Assembly: GCF_031143425.1 (NCBI RefSeq)
Contig: NC_090450.1
Coordinates: 221,227,442 to 221,291,441 of the forward strand
Origin: Pleurodeles waltl
Taxonomy: Eukaryota > Chordata > Amphibia > Caudata > Salamandridae
DNA length: 64,000 nucleotides
Direction: 5' to 3'
The stretch's first letter is position 1; each line of letters opens with the position of its first letter. Below, piece by piece: positions 20,903-31,006 of the stretch. The position numbers and the translations under genes were made by a program. The notes beneath the pieces are model-generated. The model was not told the origin of the DNA. It saw only the letters and a list, made by a program, of their open reading frames with translations, and searched no databases.

Positions 20903-22254
20903 ATGTCATCAACAAAAATAAAATGAAAGTGATCATGGTCAGCATGGCAGTCAAGAGCGGATCCTGGCACTTATGTACACACCCTCTAGATGCAGTAAAA
21001 TAATATAAGTATCTAGGAGCTTTTCTGGACGACAAGGTAATGTTCAATAAACAGCTATGAGTAACCACCACTAAGAGAAGTGCCTTAATCATGGGCCTCA
21101 ACGCCTAATATAAAAGGATGAAGGGCCCAACACGTGACCCATTACTGAGGGTAATGGTTGCAAAGGGTCTGCCAACTTTAACTTACAGCAGCACGGCCCT
21201 TCATGGTTGTAATGCTGTCTTGCTGGATAAATTTCAACTAGAGGTATACTGGCAAGTCTTCAGCAAAGCCCACAGTTCCTTCCCTAGCCAGGCATGCTTA
21301 GAGTTTGGGCTGTTGAGGCAATCAGTTAATAGGCGGGGTGCAGCTGTCAAGTGCTGCTTCAAGCAAAAAACTTTCAGATGCTAATTCTTTAAATCATATT
21401 ATGTGGTCAACCTATAACACAGATAGTATCAACTGCAACAGAATCAAAGAGTATTTAGACCAGTCTCTATTAGATTTACAACTTGGCAGTCAATGGGAGT
21501 TGCCAGTTACATATGAAGTCTTTAAAAAATCAGTGATATGCCGATGGCCAGGTACTCCATATCCAAGGATAAAGATGAGGTTGCAAAAAGATCCCATTCC
21601 AGGATGGTGATTAATAGCCATACCCAGATGAAGCTTGGAAAGTACTTGGCTTGCACATACCATATCTAAAACTTAAGCTGTGACAGTGGCGCCTGGTTTC
21701 CCTTTCTACCTTAGCTGAACAGCCAGCATGGCAGGACACTGGGTATAGAAGCTTTCGTCTGTGTGGTTAAAGCAAGGAAGACCTTTCCCATCTTGTATGC
21801 ATCTGTCCTGGAAAGATCTCTGACAGGACTCGTCTTCTTGAGTTCAGTGGGATTAGCACATGTCAGAAGGCCATCGTAGCCTGCCTACTGTCAAGAAAAC
21901 TATTGCCAGCATTGTTAAGTTCTTCCCTCAGCAAAAAGGATTCCCCTTTTCCTTGTACCCACGTTGTTTGCAGCTGCGTCCTCACTACCGGTGGCTCTTG
22001 TGGAGGCTGTTCTTAGAACTAGCTTCTTCAGGTTTAACTGCCACTGAAGATGGTGGCCGCAAATCCTTGTGAGCTCATCACTCTATTGTTTCTACCTTAG
22101 TCTCATGCTGACGCTTCCTTCCAGCTGTTTCTCTCTGTGACCCCTGCACTTCAAGTGTCATCCTGAGGAGAATGAGCAGTGTTCCTGAGGTGCTTCGTTT
22201 CATAGAGAATTCTTCCATTTTTGACTACTTCATTCCTTTTCTTGTTACAGTGTG
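20903..22254 (+). pseudogene. LINE copy B reverse transcriptase, right fragment
   Basis: The thumb region begins with KYLGAFLDDKVMFNKQL (near 21003-21050), the block that normally follows the catalytic Asp pair, and runs with stops to about 21610. A C-terminal Cys/His segment (CPGKISD, near 21800) follows. From about 21900 to 22254 the sequence is weakly coding or non-coding and ends in a pyrimidine-rich stretch at the foamy provirus target site. Together with 17640-17950 this makes one LINE split by H3. Confidence 0.62.
22251..22254. repeat. target-site duplication TGTG (left)
   Basis: TGTG directly precedes the left LTR and recurs at 33774-33777 directly after the right LTR. Four bases is the spacing made by foamy-virus-type integrases. 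Confidence 0.85.
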
Positions 22255-23364
22255 TGTCGTAGTTTGGACTCTTGCTTTGAGCAAGACTGCTGGTCTCAGG
22301 ATGACAGTACTTTCGTTCGTAGGTGACTAGGTCTCTTCCTACAACTATTTGTAACTGTTGTCCAAACCTTACCTGCTTACTAGCAGTACCTCACCGAAAA
22401 CACAATAGTAAAAGGTGATTTGTAGCAGTTGCTTACGCATGGACTCAGAATACAATATCTCAGGGTTGTCGTGGTTAAACGGAAATTACCCTTTTCTCAC
22501 AGATTTATAATGTCTCATACAAACAAAGGCAATAACACAGATGCAGTAAAGTTATAATAGTTTTTATTCAACATAACTGCAATTTGTGATAAGTTGCATG
22601 AACTGCAATGATTAGGATAATGAATATACCAAGCAACAGTATAGTAAAGAGGAGAGTCATTGTTATAAAGACCCCCACCATTATGCAATATAAGATAAAA
22701 ATATATATATATGTAAAAGATGGAATAAGCCCTAATACCCTAAGGAGAGTAGGTCTAAACTTCTACCTAAAAAGGAAGAGCTGGGTTAGTTAAACCTAAT
22801 CTGCCAAAACCGTGTCCATGAGAGGAGCCCCCAACCCTCGTTACCTTGGAATGAGGTCTCTATCTCAGACTCCGCAGGGACACGAAGACTGGATCAGTGT
22901 CAAGATGACTGCAGCATCGGTATCAGCGATGGTGGCGATGCCCTCTGGTCGGAATCCCTCTGATTATCTGTCTAAAAGTGTGTTGTATTTATACAGATCT
23001 ACAAGGTCCCTGACATAAGTGTTATTCATAACAATAGATAACAGGCATGCTTGGGACGGCAATTAATATCAACAATCCCTCGAAAGTATAGAGAGGGAAA
23101 ATCCCTAAGTGTGAATGCCTACTGTATGTTTGTCTTTGGTGCTTGATCTTGATGCCTTGGCGCAGTGACACTGATAATAGAACCCATAACAAGTGTCCTA
23201 ACTATAAACAAGGCCGCCATTTTAAAGGAAATAAATAATTAAATGGACTAAGCCAGAGCAAGCTAAGTAGGTTAAAAGTCACTGGGTGACGGGGGCACGA
23301 GTTTACAAGCCTACGGCTAAGCTAACTCCTGTTAACCCGTTAAAATAAACTAGGATTAACTACA
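22255..23364 (-). repeat. foamy-like ERV 3' LTR
   Basis: On its own strand it starts TGTAGTTAATCC and ends CTACGACA. U3 carries TATAAATA at 22993-22986. AATAAA lies at 22568-22563, about 420 bases downstream on the same strand, consistent with a long R region. A GC box is not obvious. The (TA)n run at about 22690-22703 is one of the few length-variable sites relative to the 5' LTR. Confidence 0.92.
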
Positions 23365-23376
23365 CCCTCCCCATTG
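23365..23376 (-). promoter_or_regulatory. foamy-like ERV polypurine tract
   Basis: On the minus strand AATGGGGAGGG lies directly before the TGTAG start of the 3' LTR, as required for plus-strand priming. The about 226 bases between it and the accessory ORF have no other feature I can name. Confidence 0.75.
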
Positions 23377-23602
23377 CCGTAACAGGTATGATGAAGGTAA
23401 AGAAAACCCAATCGCTAAAAAGCTGCTACTGAACTAAAAAAGCCAAAAAACTTAATGAAAAAATAAATGCTGTGTTATAAAATTCGTTTTAAAAAAAAAA
23501 AACATTTCAGAGATTTTAATATCAACCATGACAAGTCTAGCAAACTTTTAGTAAAATTGCTTCTTTTATTAGAATCGGGAACTGGCAAGCTAATTCATCA
23601 AA

Positions 23603-24121
23603 TTATGTGCTATATGCAGGATCTTGAAGAATGTCATCGAAGTCACCATTCAAGGATCTCAAAAATGAGTCAACATCGTCTGAAGTGAAATTGAGAGCTG
23701 GGCGGACAAACGGATCCACAGAGCAGAAGTGAGCCATATTCATCGGTGCATCGACACTCGCTGCAGCGTCCTCATCCATGTTAGTTTGTATAACAGAAGG
23801 CTCATAGGTGGCCTCGCGGAGCAACCTCAGTCTCAAGGGGCATGACCGTGTATGAACCCTCATCGGGGACATCAGCAGTTCGTGGTCCACAGGAGATGTT
23901 GGTGCAACAGCAAGACAGACCATAGGCAGATGTTCAAAGAGACACCATATGCAGCGGAACACCGGTTGTACACACCATAGTAGAGGCCGGAATGACAATG
24001 ACCAGTCAAACTCTAGTTCCACCAGCAAAGGTGTACCGAAGATCCGAACCATGCGTTCACGGCACAGCGGGGTTGACGGGAGCGGCTCCATTGCTCTGTG
24101 TAGCTGGAAAGAAACAACCAC
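23603..24121 (-). CDS. accessory ORF at foamy tas position (172 codons)
   Basis: An uninterrupted frame starts 65 bases inside the end of env and stops 238 bases before the 3' LTR, the exact slot of the tas/bel1 transactivator of foamy viruses. It has a Cys/Trp-rich middle (residues 50-69), a basic patch (residues 88-103, RVHTRSCPLRLRLLRE) and an acidic, hydrophobic C-terminus (residues 115-170, including DDVDSFLRSLNGDFDDILQD). A DNA-binding part followed by an acidic activation domain is the general layout of foamy transactivators. I see no direct sequence match to any protein I know. It is intact in a provirus whose env has three frameshifts. Function is inference. Confidence 0.6.
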   Translation of the reverse strand: MVVSFQLHRAMEPLPSTPLCRERMVRIFGTPLLVELEFDWSLSFRPLLWCVQPVFRCIWCLFEHLPMVCLAVAPTSPVDHELLMSPMRVHTRSCPLRLRLLREATYEPSVIQTNMDEDAAASVDAPMNMAHFCSVDPFVRPALNFTSDDVDSFLRSLNGDFDDILQDPAYST

Positions 24122-27100
24122 CGCGAATCAGAAAATATAGCAGTAGTAGTCCGCCAATTAAAGCCAAAATAATTGGAAAGCCACCAAACACACTGGAAAA
24201 GAGTGAATGGATGGCTGATGGGATGACTCCGAAGACAGTCTGGAAGATGGACACGAAACCAGACCCGACAGCCTTAAAGAAATGAACAATCCCAGTGGTG
24301 CTTGAAGCATTGAATATTCTCGATACCAACTCTCCAAAGTGTAAGGGGAAATCGGTATTTAAAAGGGATTGTATCTCGGCTGATGATCTCGCAACCTGGA
24401 GAGCATACGTCTCTTGCGGATGTCAAGGCGACCTGTTTTTGAAACAATAGCGCCTTCAGTCTACTCAACTTGTCATAGTTCACATTAATAGTATCAATGT
24501 GGGGCCACATTTCAGATACTTGTATCTCTCGTGTGGGGGGAAACAAAACATGGCCACAACACGTAACGACCTTCGTGACTGAGATTGCGTAGGCAAATCC
24601 AGGTCGCAAGCCGCAACAGCTGTCATCGCTCAGAAGAACATAACTCCCATTAGAAAGAACATGAAACACTGAACGAATCAAGGGGACGGGAGTACCCTTC
24701 AGAAAACAGGCCAAATTTGCGACCCCCGCATTGCAAAGACCGTGAAGAGACACCTGTTTGCATATCATTGAATGACGAACATTAGTCTCACATTCACTTC
24801 CGCTAAGAAAGACCTCTTGTTCGCCGTTCAGACATCGATACTCAAAGGGCAACTCCCACTCTTCCTTAATAAAGCTATCTCCTAGCCGCTCATATCGTCC
24901 CACTGCAAGATGTTTCAGGCAGCTCGAGAAACGTTGAAAACGGTAAATTAATAATGCCGTGTAAGAGCCAGATAGTTGAAGGACTCTCTGCTAACGTGAA
25001 GGGCAACTTATCTAATTTTTCTACTTGAAGCAAGGTGAAACGAGCCTCTCTTTTAGCCATTGTCACTTGTTCCCCGGAAAAATTAAAAGCAGCGAATAGT
25101 TCACTCCCATTAAGGTATTTCCATGGAATGTGGCCACTTTTCAGCGTCTGCAATGCCCAACTCAGCTGCATGATGGAACGCAGCTGTGTTTGCCCATGAT
25201 ATAACCGAGACAAATCAGTCTGAGTGATATCAATAGCAGATGACACTATATTTGACAGGGAATAAATCCTGTTGGAAAGCGTGTTCATGCCATTGTCGAC
25301 AACAGCCAATGTATTTTCCAAATTCTCTTTATCAAGTTGTCGTAAACGTGCAGCAGCCTCAATTTGAGAAAGTTTCCAAATTTCATTATACATGGCCGTT
25401 TCGAGCGTTGCTTTCTAGGACCTAATAGGAAATCTTGTAGGTCTATACTGTCAGAAAGAGTATTCAGTTGTTGTTTCACCGCTGTTAAGGTGTTCGTTTG
25501 TACCCATTGTTGGCACAGCTTGCCCACACTGTAAGTTGTAATTATACCAGCATGCTGACCTGACAAAAAGCGAGGGTCTGGTCTATGAATGGAAAAACCC
25601 TCTGAAGAGTTCAAAAAACGCCTCTGACACTCATCAGTATCGGTGGGCCATACCAACCATCCCCCGGGATTGGAAAGTGAAGAATTGTAGTCACCACCCT
25701 TAACCAATGCATCTAGCCTATCCTCAGAAACATTTAGAAAGTGTTGCCAATCTTTAAATTTTGTCGGTGTAGGGATACTGGGCGTGTTTAGATCCTTTAT
25801 TTTAGCTAATCCTAGACATGATGTCTGCTCAACAGTGTCATTTAAAAAAATCATTTGCACAGGAATTAAGCAAGCTCGAAACAAAGCTTCCCTACCTTGT
25901 ATCTGCCAATCCTGCGTCCCCCATACAGTCTTCAAATCGATAGTGTTTTTCCAATATTCATAACCCTCAATTGAAAGTCGGGAAACAAAGGGATCTGAAT
26001 AAATCAGTTTGGTATCTGTTAGCAACAGTTTTCTAATGTGTGTCTTAGGTAATTTAAAATAATATGATTCAGCTTTTGTTGTATTATGCCCAGAAAAGTA
26101 TGTGAATTTGTCACTGTAATACTGTGGACTCCCCGCCCGTGGTGTTGAACAATGTTCCCATTGTGTGTAGTTAAAAAGAGGCCTATATCTAGTTGCACGG
26201 TGCAGGTAGTGATGTCCCCAATTATTATAGCAGAACATTTCACCATAATTCATTGTAAAATCATATACATCATCACTTCCAAAAGTGGAGTAGTCCTTCA
26301 TTTCATTTAGCATGGAATCCACTGTTTGGACATCCCAATCATCAGAGACAACATTAGGGGGGTGATTCTGAACGCGGCGGACGGCGGTCGCCGCCCGCCA
26401 CGCGGTTCCCGCCGAAAGACCGCTCCGCGGTCAAAAGACCGCAGCGGTCATTCTGCCTTTCCCACTGGGCTGGCGGGCGACCGCCGAAAGTCCGCCCGCC
26501 AGCCCAGCGGGAAACACCCTTCCCACGAGGACGCCGGCTCAGAATTGGGAGAACCGCCAGGAACTGGATGGCGGTAGGGGGTGTCAGAATCCCCCTGGCG
26601 GCGGAGCGCGCTCCGCCACCATGGAGGATTCTCAAGGGCAGCGGAAAGTCGGCGGGACACCGCCGACTTTCCGTTTCTGGCCGCGGCTGAACCGCCGCGG
26701 TCAGAATGCCCAGCGGTGCACCGCCAGCCTGTTGGCGGTGCTACCGCCGACCTCTGCCATGGCGGTAATTACCGCCAGGGTCAGAATGACCCCCTAGGTG
26801 TAATAACATCAGACATAGAAATTTTGAACACGTATGGTATTTGAATTATCTCAGTGGGCCCGTATATATCGAACGGAACTTTGTCCCAAATAATCCCATC
26901 AGAAATTGGAATAGCTGTAATATTGACAGGGGACAAATCACGTCGGACCTTATGTGATGAATGATGCGGTGTTAAAATTACATCAACAGGCTCCACTGAG
27001 GAGCGATCAGCAATATAGTGACCATTAATTAGTAAAAAGAAAACAGTCACAAAACCAATCCATAAAAACAATGCAATAAATGTCAAACAGAACCAGAGAT

Positions 27101-27581
27101 AGTTCCATGGATATATCAAATAGTTCTTTTTAAGCCATTGATAGAACTTGCTACCTCTGGAAAGTTTGTCAGTCTCAGTTGAGGATGTATCTGAAGAAAA
27201 ATCATCAATGTCCACAAAATAGCCAGATGAAGTCTCCGCAAACATAGGACTCATCGAATTCCCATCCACTGGTCTTGGAGGTTCATGATAAATGACGTTA
27301 CCAGTCGTGGAAGTGTTCGTGTAAAATACAGCCAAATCCTGTATCGGTGTGTTCTCCGAAGTTGTTACAGGAACCAACAAAAGTTCATTTTCTGCCCTCC
27401 CCTTGGTCGAGGAAGTGTCTGGAACAGCAGCTGACATAGTTGTATAGTCTGTAGTAGCGATGGTCATCCTACTATGTAGAGGGATGTCCTGTTGGGTAGT
27501 GAGAGGGGATCGGGAACTACCCAAGGGACCTCCTGGTCTACTGTGAAGAATCGGCCACATGGTGTAATTTGATGTCATCAA
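23900..27581 (-). pseudogene. env: foamy-like Env, frameshifted and interrupted by a MITE
   Basis: Leader peptide first: about 150 cytoplasmic residues, then a signal-anchor (WFCLTFIALFLWIGFVTVF, near 27095-27040) and a KVRRD cleavage site, the foamy arrangement. A 437 bp MITE interrupts at 26794-26358, and the surface subunit resumes in the same frame with several N-X-S/T sites. The surface subunit ends in a furin motif (RKQRSKR, near 25410). A frameshift sits at that site, and the transmembrane subunit follows in three frames (25393-24890, 24903-24274, 24329-24057). It keeps a long heptad stretch, Cys-rich core and a C-terminal anchor (IILALIGGLLLLYFLI, near 24180-24130). The stop at 24057 lacks an obvious dilysine retrieval signal. 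The bases from 24056 to 23900 shown here are accessory-ORF sequence. Confidence 0.86.
26358..26794. mobile_element. 437 bp GC-rich MITE in foamy env
   Basis: Terminal inverted repeats of about 23 bp: left GGGGGTGATTCTGAACGCGG, right (reverse complement) GGGGGTCATTCTGACCCTGG, both followed by CGG. A 3 bp direct repeat TAG flanks it (26355-26357 and 26795-26797). Removing the element and one TAG leaves env in frame, so this is a clean insertion. It has no coding frame; the interior is GC-rich with many GGCGG/CCGCC words. The termini resemble those of the window's Harbinger elements (GGCCCTCATTATGACATTGGCGG), and a 3 bp duplication fits PIF/Harbinger, so it may be mobilised by that transposase (inference). 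Confidence 0.85.
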
Positions 27582-27695
27582 TGGAGATGAATCTGTTTGA
27601 TTTGGATCCAGACAATGGCGGAAGGATGACAGTCCTGGTGCCTTTTATCCCCAAGACCGGTACAGGTGCTCTGTATGCGGGACCAAACTCTTTTC

Positions 27696-29207
27696 TCACA
27701 GCGATCTTCTCACGAACCAGATCCCCAACGTTAGGAATCCAGCCAGTCGAAGTTTTCCCAAATCCCTTATTCCCAAGGTGGCAGCGCTTGCAGATGATTT
27801 ATCATCACGGAATTGTTGAAGCTCCTGTAAAACAGCGAGACGTTCTTTTATGTCAAATGGTGTTTCTGCTGCCACCATACCAGGGGCATCAAGATCGGGA
27901 ACATACATAGTTGTCCCAAAGAGAACCTCATATGGAGACTTGCCCCTCAAGGACCGTCTTGGCAGATTATTCAGTGCTCTCTGGACCCCATATAGGTGAT
28001 GTAACCAACTACGGCCTGAACCTAATACTCGAGCTGTTAAGGACTGCTTTAGATCACGATTCCTCCTCTCCACGACCGAATTTCCCTCGGGATGGTATGG
28101 TGAGGAGTAATGGAGTTCAACACCCATCGTCCTCATGGTGTCCCTGAAAGCCTTAGAGGCAAATGCAGGGCCCTGGTCCGAATGGAATGCTGCAACCGCA
28201 TATGTACCGATAAAGATCAGCAAATCTTTTATAACAGTCCGGGCGTCAGCCGACCGCTGTGGCCATACCCACAGGAATCTAGAACAGGAATCTACAGCCA
28301 CTAAAATGTATTTGTATGCACCATCAGGTTGCAAAGGACCACAATGGTCCAGGTACACACAATGGAGTGGTTTGTCTGACACTAAGAGAGACGTCTGCGG
28401 AGGGCGTCTGATAGTCGAGCCCTTAATCTGCTGACAAACGTCACAGCAAAGGACATACTGTTTAGTCCGTCTGCATAGACCAGGCCACCAGTACCGTTGT
28501 TGTAGAATGGTGATAGTGGCCTGTATACCAGCATGTGCAGAAGCGACACCCTCATGTGCAGCTGTAATTAATTCCAATCTCTGATCTTCATTTGGGATCA
28601 CTCGATCACCAACATCTGGAATGGTTGCAAAAGCAACATTCTGTGCACTGATATGATATGTATAGTTCGTAGGGTATCCTTTCGGAAGGTGCTTGTCTGC
28701 AGCCGAGGTTTTAACGGCAAGCAGTATTTCATTATCCAACCTCGTCCGAGAACGAGTCACTGCAGGCACAGAAGCCGTAGCTACTGAAGCTTTGGCTGCT
28801 TCGTCAGCCAATGTATTACCGGTAACATGTATTCCTACACGTTGGTGCCCCAATGTATGAACTACATGGACACATGGCAGCTTATCCTTAAGATCAGCCA
28901 CCCTTCCCCACAATATTTTGTGTTTAATGGTGTTCCCTTTAGAATCTCTAAACCCGTTCAGTATCCAATGATTGAGGTATTCATTGTATGACTGGACGCA
29001 GTAATACGAATCACAGACGATCAAAGTCTGCGTTCCTGGCTGTGAATTTTCGAGCGCTAGAAGAAGAGCCTTAAGCTCGGCCAACTGGGCTGTGCAGTCC
29101 CCTAAGGTCTGAGTGTACGTGTTATGAGGATGAAAAACTCCGTCTTCCATTACCCCGCACACGGCTGCGCAAGCTGCCGAGTATTGATGTTTAGTACCCA
29201 CAGCCGG
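27696..29207 (-). pseudogene. pol: foamy-like Pol, part 2: RNase H and integrase
   Basis: It is in the same frame as the preceding segment beyond one TAA. RNase H continues with QLAELKALLLAL (Glu), VCDSYYCVQ (Asp) and GNTLADEAA (Asp). Integrase follows: a HHCC module (HEGVASAHAG then CCDVCQQIKG), first Asp in LDHCGPL, second in FHSDQGPAF, and Glu in NSVVERRNRDLKQSL. LNNLPRRSLRGKSPYEVLFG marks the end of the core. The C-terminus is off-frame after about 27760. Apart from the TAA this 500-codon frame is intact with all core catalytic residues. Confidence 0.88.
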
Positions 29208-31006
29208 TTATGCCGATCTGTCAGTGTAAATGATGGTATCATAACTGTCTATTGGCAATATGTGTAAGGGAGCGGGGTACTCCTGTTCATACTGGAGAAA
29301 TTCTTGTGTCTGAAGTCTGGGGTCAAACACATAATCAACATCAGTGGCGGTCAGAGATGTTGCCCATTGAATCCAGCGTGGATGCAATGCCTTAGCGTTA
29401 GGAACGCTCGCTTTAGTGACAGCCTCTAAGGCCGGAACCGGGGAGACAACAATAATGCGTTTCCCCTGGGCAAGCGGTCTCTCCTTTATGACGGCAATCT
29501 GAACTGCCGTCAGAATTTTTTCAGTAGGAGCAAAACGTTTTTCTGCATTGGAGTACAAATGTGATTTGTATGCTATTGGCACCGTGTCACCCTCATTAAA
29601 GGTGACATAGGTAAATCCTAGGGCACCAGCTATTATTCTGATGACCACATTTTTTTATTGTCCCGTGTGTACAAGTGTCTAGCTTCTAGCATGTCTCGTT
29701 GTATGTCCCTTAGGATGTGTGTTTGTTCAATTGTCCAGTGCCTGCCAGAATAATTGGGCTTAATTAAGTTATATAGTGGCTTTACGCGTTCAGCATAATC
29801 TGGAATATATGTTCTGCCAAAATTAAAGAAACCCAGTAATGACTGCAATTTCTTAAGCGTGTTCGGAGGCTGTAGCTGAGCACACTTCTCCAGGAAGTGC
29901 GGGGCCAGGCTCTTCCCCTCGTTTGATAGTTCATATCCTAGGAACAATACACTAAGAAATGCTATCTTGCTTTTCTTAAAATTAAATTTATATCCGAAGG
30001 TGGCAAATCCCAAAATTATCCGATCGACCCTGGCAAGATGAATGTCAAGGGTGTCATCAGTGAGATAGATATCATCCACATATGATAATGCCTCGGAATC
30101 AAGCTCCTGTAAGATGGATGTGACACAGGCCGAAAACAGTCCTGGGCTGTTTTTATAGCCTTGAGGTAAACGACAAAAGCGTTTCTGAGAACCATAGGAA
30201 AATGCACTTAGGTCTCTACTTTCAGGTGCTAAATTCTGGCAGAAAAAACCATTAGATATATCCAATGTAGTTTTGTATTTTTTACGCACTATATTATTTA
30301 TTAGCGCTGTGCTGTGTGAATTTTGTATAGCATAAGTGCGTGCATGACTATTCAAGTGCCTATAATCAACCACTATTCTATATGAATGATCAGGTTTCGC
30401 AACGGGAAATAGCGGATTATTCATTGCCGATGTACAGGGCTCAATTACTCCCTGGTATTCAAGTTGTGACAGTATCTCCGTCACTGGAGCTTTTGCTTCA
30501 TGTTTAACAGGGTATTGTGGCTGCGGGTGTGGTTTAGACCGAACGGGAATAACATGGCAAGGAGAGTCCTTGTCCCATCCTACATGATTACGGTATAATG
30601 CAGGTGCCTGCGCTAAAGCCCATTCAGCAGCTAATGCTCGTTTGTCTGTCTCCGGAACAAGATCGGAGAAAGAAGGCAAAATGACATCTTCCCCATGTGG
30701 GAGCATGCGGACATGTTCAGGTGGCCAGTCTCTCTCGGCCAACAGGATATCACTAGTAAGTTCATCCCAGAATATTACACTAATAATGCGTTCCACGTCT
30801 CCCTCTATTTGAATTGTTAAATCAAAAACCCGATCGGGTGGAAGTACGCGGCCATCTGCCGTTTCAACTGCGATGTAATCGCTAGTTGCTGTCGCATCCA
30901 GATGATCTTTCAGATTCTGGCGACATATCGTGACCTCTGCCGTGCTGTCCAACAGAGTCACTGCCCACTTCTTGTTCCTCAACAGTGTTCTCAATACTAC
31001 TGGCAT
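29208..31006 (-). pseudogene. pol: foamy-like Pol, part 1: protease, RT and connection
   Basis: Pol starts at its own ATG inside the gag 3' end, as expected for foamy viruses that make Pol from a spliced message. The protease box reads LLDSTAEVTI: the catalytic Asp (residue 20) is kept, but the third position of the usual Asp-Ser/Thr-Gly is Thr. RT carries CRLPQGYKNSP (near 30170) and SYVDDIYLTDD (catalytic pair at 30082-30071), then LQSLLGFFNFGRTYIPDYAE, a block very like foamy RT. The frame breaks near 29640 (one frameshift after KKMWSSE). The connection domain continues in the next frame to a TAA at 29210-29208, directly after the first RNase H Asp (IIYTDRSA, where Gly is usual after Asp). 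Confidence 0.88.

Noticed and set aside
24057..24285. Plus-strand frames opposite the foamy env end
   Set aside because: Shadows of the env transmembrane anchor and accessory ORF. No domain, and orientation opposite to the provirus.
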